DNA of 64,000 bases from Lachnospiraceae bacterium (GTDB lineage: Bacteria > Bacillota > Clostridia > Lachnospirales > Lachnospiraceae). The DNA lies in contig SFEV01000005.1 of assembly GCA_004557975.1 (NCBI GenBank), positions 1-64,000 on the forward strand, in the 5' to 3' direction. Of the stretch, positions 43,092 to 50,802 are shown in pieces. Position numbers and translations under genes: made by a program. The notes below the pieces were generated by a model. That model did no database searches and had not been told where the DNA came from. It worked only from the letters and a program-made list of their open reading frames with translations. Within the stretch, counting starts at the first letter, position 1, and the number at the start of each line of letters is the position of its first letter.

Positions 43092-43367
43092 ATGGCAGAT
43101 CTTGTAAATATCGGGTTCGGCAATCTGGTCAACGCACAGAAGGTTGTTGCAGTTGTAAATCCGGATGCTGCGCCGATCAAGCGTCTCGTGCAGAATGCGC
43201 GTGAGACTCAGAGTGTGATTGATGCGACACAGGGCAGGAGGACAAAATCCGTTCTGATCATGGAGACAGATCAGATTATACTGTCTGCGATGCAGCCTGA
43301 TACCATTGGAAAGCGCTTTGCGGCAAACCATATGACGGAACAGGAATGGAAGGGAGAAGAACAATGA
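43092..43367 (+). CDS. remA: RemA/DUF370-family regulator
   Basis: The 91-aa product starts MADLVNIGFGNLVNAQKVVA and matches the extracellular-matrix regulator RemA of Bacillus, a small DNA-binding protein that forms ring-like oligomers. The basic patch around RTKSVLIMETDQIILS is conserved. AGGAGGG stands just before the ATG at 43092; the apparent longer frame upstream is only the 75-bp repeats. The TGA overlaps the ATG of gmk (ATGA). Confidence 0.92.
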   Translation: MADLVNIGFGNLVNAQKVVAVVNPDAAPIKRLVQNARETQSVIDATQGRRTKSVLIMETDQIILSAMQPDTIGKRFAANHMTEQEWKGEEQ

Positions 43368-43996
43368 ACAGGAAAGGAATACTCGTGGTAGTTTCCGGCT
43401 TTTCCGGAGTCGGTAAAGGTACTCTGATGCACTGCCTGACAGAGCGGTATGGATACTATGCGCTGTCGATTTCGGCGACTACACGTGCACCGCGGGAGGG
43501 CGAAGAGGACGGACGCGAATATTTTTTCAGGACAAAGGAAGAATTTGAGAAGCTGATTGAAGAGGACAGACTGATTGAATACGCCTGCTACTGCGGCAAT
43601 TATTACGGAACTCCCCGCGATTATGTGGAAGATCAGATGGAGCAGGGCAGAGACGTGATCCTCGAAATTGAGTTCCAGGGAGCGCTGAAGATCCGGGAAC
43701 AGTATCCGGATGCGCTGCTGCTCTTTGTAATGCCACCGGATACACAGACACTGGTGGAGCGGCTGCGCGGGAGAGGAACAGAGACAGACGAAGTGATCCG
43801 GGCACGTCTCGCACAGGCGGTGGAGGAGTCCGGACAGGTAGAGCACTACGATTATATGATTATTAATGATGACCTTGACCAGAGTGTGGAGGAGGTCCAC
43901 CGTCTGATCGACAGTCAGCATAATAAGATAAACAGGAATCTGGATTTTGTTCGGCAGATTCAGGAAGAAATCAAGGCATTTGCGAAAGGAGAATGA
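43364..43996 (+). CDS. gmk: Guanylate kinase
   Basis: The 210-aa product phosphorylates GMP to GDP. The P-loop is GFSGVGKGT (near 11-19), and the GMP-binding part has STTRAPREGE-type sequence, here SATTRAPREGEEDGREYFF. GGGAGAAG precedes ATG 43364, which overlaps the remA stop codon. A six-base gap leads to rpoZ. Confidence 0.95.
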   Translation: MNRKGILVVVSGFSGVGKGTLMHCLTERYGYYALSISATTRAPREGEEDGREYFFRTKEEFEKLIEEDRLIEYACYCGNYYGTPRDYVEDQMEQGRDVILEIEFQGALKIREQYPDALLLFVMPPDTQTLVERLRGRGTETDEVIRARLAQAVEESGQVEHYDYMIINDDLDQSVEEVHRLIDSQHNKINRNLDFVRQIQEEIKAFAKGE

Positions 43997-44001
43997 TAAT
44001 T

Positions 44002-44259
44002 ATGTTACATCCGTCTTATTCTGATTTAATGAAGGTAGTGAACAGCGATGTAGAGCAGGGAGAGACACCTGTTGTCAACAGCCGTTATTCGATTGTACTT
44101 GCGACTGCAAAGCGGGCACGTCAGATCATTGACCGCCAGGCAAAGGGAGATTCCAGTGTGATGAATATCAAAAAGCCGCTTTCCAAAGCCGTTCAGGAAT
44201 TAAATGAAGGGAAAATCAAGGTACTGCCGGAGACAGAAGAGAACACAGAAGAAGCGTAA
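44002..44259 (+). CDS. rpoZ: RNA polymerase omega subunit
   Basis: The 85-aa product has the omega core NSRYSIVLATAKRARQI and a later short conserved stretch KPLSKAVQELNEGKI. It helps assembly and stability of RNA polymerase. I prefer ATG 44002 because AAAGGAG lies ten bases upstream; the ATG at 43993 overlaps gmk and would be only one base from that site. Confidence 0.93.
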   Translation: MLHPSYSDLMKVVNSDVEQGETPVVNSRYSIVLATAKRARQIIDRQAKGDSSVMNIKKPLSKAVQELNEGKIKVLPETEENTEEA

Positions 44260-44279
44260 GAATACGCGGGAGGCATGGT

Positions 44280-44918
44280 GTGAATGAGGTAAAAGATTTC
44301 AGAAAAAGCTATATTCTCGTATCGGCACTCTATGTCGTTCTGGGGGTAGTGCTTCTCGTATGGCCGACCACATCACTGAAAATGATCTGCTATGTACTGG
44401 GCTTTGCCATGGTGGTTATCGGCATCACGTTTGGCATTATCTATTTCACAAAGGATAATCTGGAAGGATTTCTGCAGATGGATCTCGTTATCGGGATTGT
44501 CAGTCTGGCATTTGGCGCTTTTATCCTGCTGAATCCGTCATTTTTGTCGAACGTACTGCCCTTCGCAATGGGAATTATTCTATTGCTGGGGGCTGTGGTT
44601 AAGATTCAGAGTGCACTGAATATGAAACGGCTGCGTTTCTCGAAATGGTATCTGACGCTGGTGAGTGCTCTGATCATCATTGCACTTGCCATTGTGCTTC
44701 TGTGCAACGTGTTTAAGCAGGAGCACTATATGATTCTCTATATCGGCGGCTGCCTGATTCTCGACGGAATGACGAATCTGATCAGTATGATCTGTATTCA
44801 GATGAAAGTGAAGAAGCTGTCAAAGCTTCAGAGAGAGCATCCGCAGGCGAATCTGAACGAGCTGCTCGAAGAAAGCATGAAAACAGAGATCACAACAGTT
44901 TCAGGAGATAAAAAATGA
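44280..44918 (+). CDS. DUF308/HdeD-like membrane protein
   Basis: The 212-aa product has about six hydrophobic helices arranged in pairs, as in the HdeD/DUF308 family (YILVSALYVVLGVVLLVWP, MVVIGITFGIIYF), and a charged C-terminal tail of about 40 residues. The start is GTG at 44280 with GGGAGG upstream; no ATG fits the frame. HdeD proteins are linked to acid stress in enterobacteria, but the role here is unknown. It follows rpoZ by 20 bases and is probably co-transcribed. Confidence 0.8.
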   Translation: MNEVKDFRKSYILVSALYVVLGVVLLVWPTTSLKMICYVLGFAMVVIGITFGIIYFTKDNLEGFLQMDLVIGIVSLAFGAFILLNPSFLSNVLPFAMGIILLLGAVVKIQSALNMKRLRFSKWYLTLVSALIIIALAIVLLCNVFKQEHYMILYIGGCLILDGMTNLISMICIQMKVKKLSKLQREHPQANLNELLEESMKTEITTVSGDKK

Positions 44919-44981
44919 TTGCTGTTTTCCAGCATGCACAGTGATCTGCTGTGAACAACAACTGAGAGACAGGAGTTATTT

Positions 44982-46319
44982 ATGAAAATATTGTTTATTT
45001 CACTCGGCTGTGACAAGAATCTTGTGGATTCTGAGGAGATGCTAGGCCTGCTGCGTCAGAAAGGATATGAATTTACGGATGACGAGACAGGGGCTGATGT
45101 CATCATTATTAATACGTGCTGCTTTATCAACGATGCCAAGGAAGAGAGTGTTCAGACAATTCTTGAGATGGCAGAGTATAAAAAGTCGGGAAGCTGCAAA
45201 GCACTGATTGTGACCGGCTGCATGGCACAGCGGTACCGACGGGAAATTCTTGATGAGGTGGAAGAAGTGGATATGGTGCTGGGAACTACAGCTTATGACA
45301 AGATTGTTGAAGCTGTGGAGAAGGCGCTGGAGGGTTCCAGAGAAGTGGCTCTGGAGCCATTGACTGAGCTTCCGAAGACGGAGGCAGGGCGTGTGGTGAC
45401 AACAGGCGGTCATTATGCATATCTGAAAATTGCTGAGGGCTGCAACAAGTGCTGCACGTACTGCATCATTCCGAAACTGCGGGGAAGGTATCGCAGCGTT
45501 CCCATGGAACAGCTTGTTTCCCAGGCCAGAGCGCTGGCGGAGCAGGGTGTGAAGGAGCTGATTCTGGTAGCGCAGGAGACGACCGTATACGGTATGGATC
45601 TGTACGGAGAAAAGATGCTTCATGTGCTCCTTGAAAAGCTTTGCCGCATCAGCGGTATCCGATGGATACGTATTCTATACTGTTATCCGGAGGAGATTTA
45701 TGACGGTCTGATTGAAGTGATGAAACGGGAACCGAAGATCTGCCATTATCTTGATCTGCCGATTCAGCATGCCAGCAATGCAGTGCTGAAGCGGATGGGC
45801 AGGAGAACGACCCGGGAGGATCTGACAGAGATCATCGAGAAGCTTCGCAGAGAGATTCCCGATATCATCCTGCGAACAACACTGATTGCGGGATTTCCGG
45901 GAGAGACGAAAGAGCAGCATGAGGAGGTCATGGAATTTATCGATGAGATGGAATTTGACCGTCTCGGTGTGTTTACGTATTCCCAGGAGGAGGATACACC
46001 TGCAGCCGCCATGCCGGATCAGGTGGATGAAGAGACGAAGCTTACCTGGCAGGAGGAGCTGATGGAGCTGCAGCAGGAAATTGCTTTTGACCGCGGACAG
46101 GATATGGTGGGACGTATCGTGACAGTAATGGTGGAAGGCAAAGTGGCAGATGAAAATGTTTATGTGTCCAGGACGTACGGGGATGCGCCGAACGTTGACG
46201 GATTTTTATTCCTTCACACGGATGAAATGCTGGTGACCGGTGATTTCGTGAGAGCGAGAGTGACCGGTGCAGCAGAATACGATTTGATAGGAGAGATTGC
46301 GGATGAATTTACCGAATAA
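44982..46319 (+). CDS. rimO: Ribosomal protein S12 methylthiotransferase RimO
   Basis: The 445-aa radical-SAM enzyme adds a methylthio group to an aspartate of ribosomal protein S12. It has the N-terminal Fe-S domain (ISLGCDKNLVDSEEM, INTCCFI, VTGCMAQRY), the radical-SAM motif CNKCCTYC near residue 153, and a C-terminal TRAM domain. The sequence SLGCxKNxVDSE distinguishes RimO from MiaB. AGGAG precedes the start. It overlaps pgsA by 17 bases. Confidence 0.95.
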   Translation: MKILFISLGCDKNLVDSEEMLGLLRQKGYEFTDDETGADVIIINTCCFINDAKEESVQTILEMAEYKKSGSCKALIVTGCMAQRYRREILDEVEEVDMVLGTTAYDKIVEAVEKALEGSREVALEPLTELPKTEAGRVVTTGGHYAYLKIAEGCNKCCTYCIIPKLRGRYRSVPMEQLVSQARALAEQGVKELILVAQETTVYGMDLYGEKMLHVLLEKLCRISGIRWIRILYCYPEEIYDGLIEVMKREPKICHYLDLPIQHASNAVLKRMGRRTTREDLTEIIEKLRREIPDIILRTTLIAGFPGETKEQHEEVMEFIDEMEFDRLGVFTYSQEEDTPAAAMPDQVDEETKLTWQEELMELQQEIAFDRGQDMVGRIVTVMVEGKVADENVYVSRTYGDAPNVDGFLFLHTDEMLVTGDFVRARVTGAAEYDLIGEIADEFTE

Positions 46320-46842
46320 GCTAACGGTGCTGCGTGTCTGTATGGTACCGGTATTTGTAGTTCTGATGCTGTGGGATGGTCTGGGAGATGCCGGCAAGTA
46401 TGTAGCAGCGCTGATTTTTATCCTTGCCAGCGCTACGGATTGGCTGGACGGATATCTGGCAAGGAAGAACAATCTGGTCACTGATTTCGGAAAGTTTATG
46501 GATCCGATTGCAGACAAGCTTCTTGTATGTTCTGCGCTGATTTGTCTTGTGGAAAACGGTGCCATAGCTTCCTGGATTGTCATTATTATTATAGGAAGAG
46601 AGTTCATCATCAGCGGTTTCCGCCTTGTTGCGTCGGATAAGGGGACAGTCATTGCGGCAAGCTACTGGGGGAAATTTAAAACTGTATTTCAGATGGTGAT
46701 GGTCATTCTGATGATTCTGGATCTTGGCGGTATTTTTGATTTGCTTACCCGGATCATTATGTGGATTGCTCTGGCACTTACGGTAATTTCTCTGGCAGAT
46801 TATCTCAGAAAGAACTGGAATGTTCTGGATGGAGAAATGTAA
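46303..46842 (+). CDS. pgsA: CDP-diacylglycerol-glycerol-3-phosphate 3-phosphatidyltransferase
   Basis: The 179-aa membrane enzyme makes phosphatidylglycerol phosphate. The CDP-alcohol phosphotransferase motif is complete: DGYLARKNNLVTDFGKFMDP (D-G-x2-A-R-x8-G-x3-D), with the last D in IADKL. Several membrane helices follow. ATG 46303, inside the end of rimO, is served by AGGAGA; translational coupling is likely. Confidence 0.94.
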   Translation: MNLPNKLTVLRVCMVPVFVVLMLWDGLGDAGKYVAALIFILASATDWLDGYLARKNNLVTDFGKFMDPIADKLLVCSALICLVENGAIASWIVIIIIGREFIISGFRLVASDKGTVIAASYWGKFKTVFQMVMVILMILDLGGIFDLLTRIIMWIALALTVISLADYLRKNWNVLDGEM

Positions 46843-46920
46843 ATCTGTACTCTGAACAAAACGATACATTCAGTTTCGGACATACAGTGGATGAAGTGGA
46901 AAGTGCAGAGGAAGCATAGT

Positions 46921-47409
46921 ATGAGGACAGAAGAATACCTGGTAAAGACATTGACTGAGCTTGGAATGACAGTGACTGCGGTAGAATCCTGTACCGGCGG
47001 TCTTGTGGCGGCAGCCATTACCTCTGTGCCCGGGAGCTCTTTGGTGCTGAAACAGTCGTATGTGACATACTGCGACGATGCAAAGCACAGGATGGTCGGT
47101 GTCAGAAAAAGGACGCTGAAACGCCATACGGCAGTCAGCGGGGAGACGGCGGCAGAGATGGCCTCCGGGGGTGCCAGAAAGGCGAAGGCGGACTGCTGCC
47201 TTTCTGTGACCGGCTACGCAGGCCCGGACTCCGGCATGGGAGAGCCGGTTGGGCTTGTGTACATCGGCTGTTTTGTGCAGGGCAGGACAACAGTAAAGGA
47301 ATGCCACTTTTCGGGCTCCAGAGAAGAGGTGCGTATGCAGGCACGTGATACAGCACTCCGGATGCTGAAAAAGCGCCTGACAGCAGAAAAGCCATCAAAA
47401 GTGTCGTGA
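46921..47409 (+). CDS. cinA: CinA C-terminal-domain protein, nicotinamide-nucleotide amidase type
   Basis: The 162-aa product is only the C-terminal (PncC) domain, with AVESCTGGLVAA and the later SVTGYAGPDSGMGEPVG. Such proteins deamidate NMN to nicotinate mononucleotide. The N-terminal MoCF-like domain of full CinA is absent, so it corresponds to stand-alone PncC; the rimO-pgsA-cinA order is typical of Firmicutes. I start it at 46921; GAGGAAG lies upstream. A terminator follows. Confidence 0.88.
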   Translation: MRTEEYLVKTLTELGMTVTAVESCTGGLVAAAITSVPGSSLVLKQSYVTYCDDAKHRMVGVRKRTLKRHTAVSGETAAEMASGGARKAKADCCLSVTGYAGPDSGMGEPVGLVYIGCFVQGRTTVKECHFSGSREEVRMQARDTALRMLKKRLTAEKPSKVS

Positions 47410-47458
47410 AGTGCGACTGTAGAGAAAATAAATTTAGAAAAGATTAGAAATCCAAAAG

Positions 47459-47487
47459 TTGACAGCGTGTGGTTCCTGACCTATAAT
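47459..47487 (+). promoter_or_regulatory. Perfect-consensus sigma-A promoter of the GT-C / L,D-transpeptidase unit
   Basis: TTGACA (47459-47464) and TATAAT (47482-47487) are exactly 17 bases apart. The -35 box lies in the left arm and the -10 box in the loop of a terminator-like hairpin. Confidence 0.75.
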
Positions 47488-47513
47488 AAATGGGAACTTA
47501 CACGCTGTTCTTT
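47462..47513 (+). terminator. Terminator of cinA overlapping a promoter
   Basis: ACAGCGTGT (47462-47470) pairs with ACACGCTGT (47500-47508), and TTCC pairs with GGAA inside; TCTTTT follows. Transcripts from the overlapping promoter would contain only the right arm and escape it. Confidence 0.65.
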
Positions 47514-47555
47514 TATGGAAAAGCAGGGCTGGCGTGTGGTCTGTCAAAGGAAAGG

Positions 47556-47603
47556 ATGAACTGTTCTGAGAGAGAAAATACGATGGGGAATGGCAGAAAT
47601 TGA
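47556..47603 (+). CDS. Possible 15-codon leader ORF overlapping the GT-C start
   Basis: An ATG at 47556 with AAAGGAAAGG just before it opens a 15-codon frame that ends with TGA at 47601-47603, 14 bases inside the next gene, whose own ribosome binding site is poor. Ribosomes finishing here could restart at 47590. The peptide itself resembles nothing I know; it may be chance. Confidence 0.25.
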   Translation: MNCSERENTMGNGRN

Positions 47604-49263
47604 GAAGCACAGAGAGAAACTGTGGTTTTCTGTTCTTGTCAATATACTGCTGCTTCTTATTCTTTTGCTTGTTTTTCGCCCCGTATATGAGACAAATGAT
47701 GATATGGGAATGGCAAATATGGTGAATGGCGCCAAGGGCGTATATGATCCGCATCTTGTATTCTCCCATTATTTGCTGGGACTTTTTCTTTCATGTCTCT
47801 ATCGGATGACTGACAGGATTACCTGGTATCCTGTGATACAGTACTGTGTTCTGTTCGCTTCATTTACTGCGGTTACGTACGTATGGAACCGACGCCGGAA
47901 GAGAGCGGCAGATGTCTGGATTTGCGCACTGTTTCTGGTGGTGTTCTCCTATGAGGGTTATATCAGGCTGCAGTTTACAAAGACGGCAGGCATTGTGTCG
48001 GCAGCAGGCATGTTTCTGCTGTTTTATGCAATCACACAGGAGCGTATCCAACGAAAAGCGTTTGTGGCCGGTATGCTTCTGGCATGTGCCGGGTTCATGT
48101 ACCGGATGAATCAGTTTTTTGCCGAGGGGCTTCTGATGACCGGGATCGGTGTATATCAGCTTCTGAGACTGAGGGAGTTTCCCCGTGGAAGCCGGCTTAA
48201 GAGGCTGCTCTTGTATATCGGCACATTCGGATTCCTGGTGGCTGTTGTCCTGGGATTACATCGGTACGAACAGCACGTGTATGGCAGTTCACAGGAATGG
48301 CAGGAATACCTGACCTACAATAAGCTGCGCGGAAAGCTTTATGATTTTGGATTCCCCGGATATAAGGAAAATAAAGAAGCTTACAGGGAGATGGGTATCA
48401 GCTCTGCCGCGTACAACATGTACAGAAGCTGGAATCATATGGACACGGAGCGGTTTACAACGGAGCTGATGACACAGATCAGAGAGCTTCAGCCGGAGAA
48501 GTCGATAGACGGGGCGTTTATCAGAGAATTTTTCGGTGTATTCCCGGTTTCTTTTTTTACCATATCGGTCTTTTACTGCTTCCTGCTTCTTGTTCTGTAC
48601 TGGCTGTTCTGGGGCAGACATGGAGGTGCCGAGATTATCACGGTGGTCTATGAGTCAGTGATTGTGCTGTTCCTGTACTTTTATCTGTACTATGTGGGGA
48701 GATATCTCCATAACAGGGTAGATGTCGGGATATGGTTTGCCGTTTCACTGATTATGCTCTGGATTTACCGGGAAGAGAGACACCGTTTCCACAGCCGTAC
48801 AGGGATGGTGCTGTTTTTAGGTGTAGTCCTTCTGTACCAGAGAAGCTGGAAGACGGACTGGCGTATCAGTAACAGTGATGCAGTTATGCAGAGGGAACGT
48901 GCCGTGATCGGGGCAATTCACAATGACAGTGAGCACCTGTATCTGACGAAAGTCAAGACAGTTTCTTTCGCAAACAGCTACGGTGTTTTTGAAAGAATAC
49001 CCTTTGAAATGGCGATGAACACGTATTCTCTGGGGGGATGGGCTTCAAAATCACCGGTTTATTCCAGTGTGCTCAGTCAGTATGGCGTGATAAATCCGTT
49101 TCGGGATATGATCGGTAATGAAAAAGTATATCTCATTGACGATGATATAGACGCGACCATGGATTATATTCACAAGTATTATGATAAGGATGCCGAGGCT
49201 GTGGAGGCATTTGAATTATTTCCTTATCAGGTCTATCAGATTCAGGCAGGCACAGACTCATGA
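47590..49263 (+). CDS. Polytopic membrane protein, GT-C glycosyltransferase-like, copy 1
   Basis: The 557-aa protein has about ten membrane helices. The first extracytoplasmic loop carries YETNDDMGMANM; acidic pairs in this loop are the mark of GT-C enzymes that use polyprenyl-phosphate sugars. A C-terminal soluble part of about 110 residues holds the pattern YSLGGWASKSP and NPFRDMIGN shared with the paralogue at 50803. I cannot assign a precise family. The start at 47590 has only a GGGGA directly before it. It is followed by a secreted L,D-transpeptidase gene after 59 bases. A sugar transfer to a wall or surface component is inferred. Confidence 0.7.
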   Translation: MAEIEKHREKLWFSVLVNILLLLILLLVFRPVYETNDDMGMANMVNGAKGVYDPHLVFSHYLLGLFLSCLYRMTDRITWYPVIQYCVLFASFTAVTYVWNRRRKRAADVWICALFLVVFSYEGYIRLQFTKTAGIVSAAGMFLLFYAITQERIQRKAFVAGMLLACAGFMYRMNQFFAEGLLMTGIGVYQLLRLREFPRGSRLKRLLLYIGTFGFLVAVVLGLHRYEQHVYGSSQEWQEYLTYNKLRGKLYDFGFPGYKENKEAYREMGISSAAYNMYRSWNHMDTERFTTELMTQIRELQPEKSIDGAFIREFFGVFPVSFFTISVFYCFLLLVLYWLFWGRHGGAEIITVVYESVIVLFLYFYLYYVGRYLHNRVDVGIWFAVSLIMLWIYREERHRFHSRTGMVLFLGVVLLYQRSWKTDWRISNSDAVMQRERAVIGAIHNDSEHLYLTKVKTVSFANSYGVFERIPFEMAMNTYSLGGWASKSPVYSSVLSQYGVINPFRDMIGNEKVYLIDDDIDATMDYIHKYYDKDAEAVEAFELFPYQVYQIQAGTDS

Positions 49264-49322
49264 TGTGCCGCACCGCAGCGAAAGCGCGAAGGGAACAAAT
49301 AACAACAGGGAGGATGATAAAG

Positions 49323-50609
49323 ATGAAACGTTTTTGGAAGGCATGTATACTCTTTCTGACACTGGCAATTTTCACTGTTTTGCCGGTACAGTCAGCAGGA
49401 GCAGCATCAAACACACCGGGAAATATTAAAAAGCTGACGGCGAAGGCCGTCTCGGATACTTCTGTTCAGCTTACCTGGAGTGCGGCTTCCAATGCCACTT
49501 CTTATACGGTATACCGTATCAATACAGAGAATGGGGCTCTGAAGAAGATCGGTACGACGAGCAAGACCAGGTGTATCGTCAAGAAGCTGGCGACAGATAC
49601 AAAGTATACATTCCAGGTATTTGCTTCCAGGAAAGTAAAGAGCAAAACCTACAAGAATGAGAACGGTTCGCCGTTGGCTTCCGTTTCTCTGCAGATGCTT
49701 TCTCCGGCCGGAGTAAAGAATCTGCGTGTCGGCAGTTACGGCAACAAAACTATCTACCTGAAATGGAATGCTGCAAAAAATGCCACCGGTTATCAGGTTT
49801 ACAGGTATAGCGAATCGAAAGGAAAATTTGTAAAGATTAAAACGACCTCGGAGACATCCTATCAGCTGAAAAATCTGACAGCAGGAGAACAGTATAAGTT
49901 CATGGTGCGCAGCTACCGCAAGGTGGGCAGCAAAATAAAATACGGGGAGGATTCCTCGACACTGACAGCAAAGGCGAAGAAGATTGATGTTTCCTCTATT
50001 CGTGGCCGTCTGTTTACCGGTACACTGAAGCGTGACGCGACAGCGACAGTTGTCAGTACCGGAAAGAAGCTGAAACTGAAAAAGGGTACTAGGATCGGTA
50101 CGGAGACAACCGGCTCCAGCGGAACTGTTACGGCATACACATCAGCCGGAGTCAAGATCAAGATTTCCGGATCCAATCTGAGCTACGGCAATCTGTACAC
50201 AACCACAAAATATTATACAAAGGCCCAGAAGGAAGCTTTTGTAAATATGAAGGGATATGACAGCCCGACAGAATATCTGATCTGGGTAAATCACTATACA
50301 CTGAATATGACGATCTTCAAGGGCTCCAAGGGTGAATGGAAGCAGGTTCGCAGTTCACCGTGTGTAGTCGGGAAATATGCTCATACGGGAGTCGGATATG
50401 CGAAGATTTTGAAGAAGGGAACGAAGTACGGCAGACCGATCATTTACTTCACCTGGAGCACGAGACTGGACAACGGAAATGCGTTCCACGCAAGAATTGA
50501 TTCCAACACACGTGCGGCAGCCTCCGGTGGATGTGTCAGACTGGCGGATGCGGATCTCTACTTTATCAACAATAACTGTGGTATCGGAACAACGGTTATC
50601 AGATACTAA
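49323..50609 (+). CDS. Secreted L,D-transpeptidase (YkuD type) with two fibronectin type III domains
   Basis: The 428-aa product has a signal peptide (to about residue 27, SAGAA), two FN3 domains (about 35-118 and 125-215; VQLTWSAASNATSYTVYR and IYLKWNAAKNATGYQVYR), a short beta region, and a C-terminal YkuD domain from about 318. The catalytic motif is SGGCVRL with Cys404; the histidine of the usual SHGC is Gly here, and an upstream His is in FHARI. Such enzymes form 3-3 peptidoglycan cross-links or attach proteins to DAP. GGAGG precedes ATG 49323. FN3 modules before an L,D-transpeptidase suggest binding to surface glycans. Confidence 0.88.
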   Translation: MKRFWKACILFLTLAIFTVLPVQSAGAASNTPGNIKKLTAKAVSDTSVQLTWSAASNATSYTVYRINTENGALKKIGTTSKTRCIVKKLATDTKYTFQVFASRKVKSKTYKNENGSPLASVSLQMLSPAGVKNLRVGSYGNKTIYLKWNAAKNATGYQVYRYSESKGKFVKIKTTSETSYQLKNLTAGEQYKFMVRSYRKVGSKIKYGEDSSTLTAKAKKIDVSSIRGRLFTGTLKRDATATVVSTGKKLKLKKGTRIGTETTGSSGTVTAYTSAGVKIKISGSNLSYGNLYTTTKYYTKAQKEAFVNMKGYDSPTEYLIWVNHYTLNMTIFKGSKGEWKQVRSSPCVVGKYAHTGVGYAKILKKGTKYGRPIIYFTWSTRLDNGNAFHARIDSNTRAAASGGCVRLADADLYFINNNCGIGTTVIRY

Positions 50610-50658
50610 TATGCTGTTATACTGTTTCTGACAGGTACACGGTATGGGACAGTAACAT

Positions 50659-50744
50659 GCAAAAGCTGCAGTTTGGATTTTTCCAGAATGGGAAGGGCGA
50701 AAATGCGCCTGGTTCATCTGGTGGAATCCCATTGCAGCTTTTGC
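50659..50744 (+). terminator. Large hairpin after the L,D-transpeptidase gene
   Basis: GCAAAAGCTGCA (50659-50670) and TGCAGCTTTTGC (50733-50744) pair perfectly over 12 bases around a 62-base loop with some inner pairing. Without a clean U-tract it may terminate only partly, leaving read-through to the next gene. Confidence 0.55.
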
Positions 50745-50802
50745 TGAGTGAAGCAGCGGTGCGTATGTGACTGCTGCGCAGAAAAAACAGGGAGGAGAAA
50801 AT

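Noticed and set aside
42699..43364. 221-codon open frame on the minus strand across yicC end, the repeats and remA
   Set aside because: It is opposite two recognised genes and exists because the 75-bp repeats keep every frame open; its repeated Cys/Pro-rich peptide is the reverse reading of the repeat.
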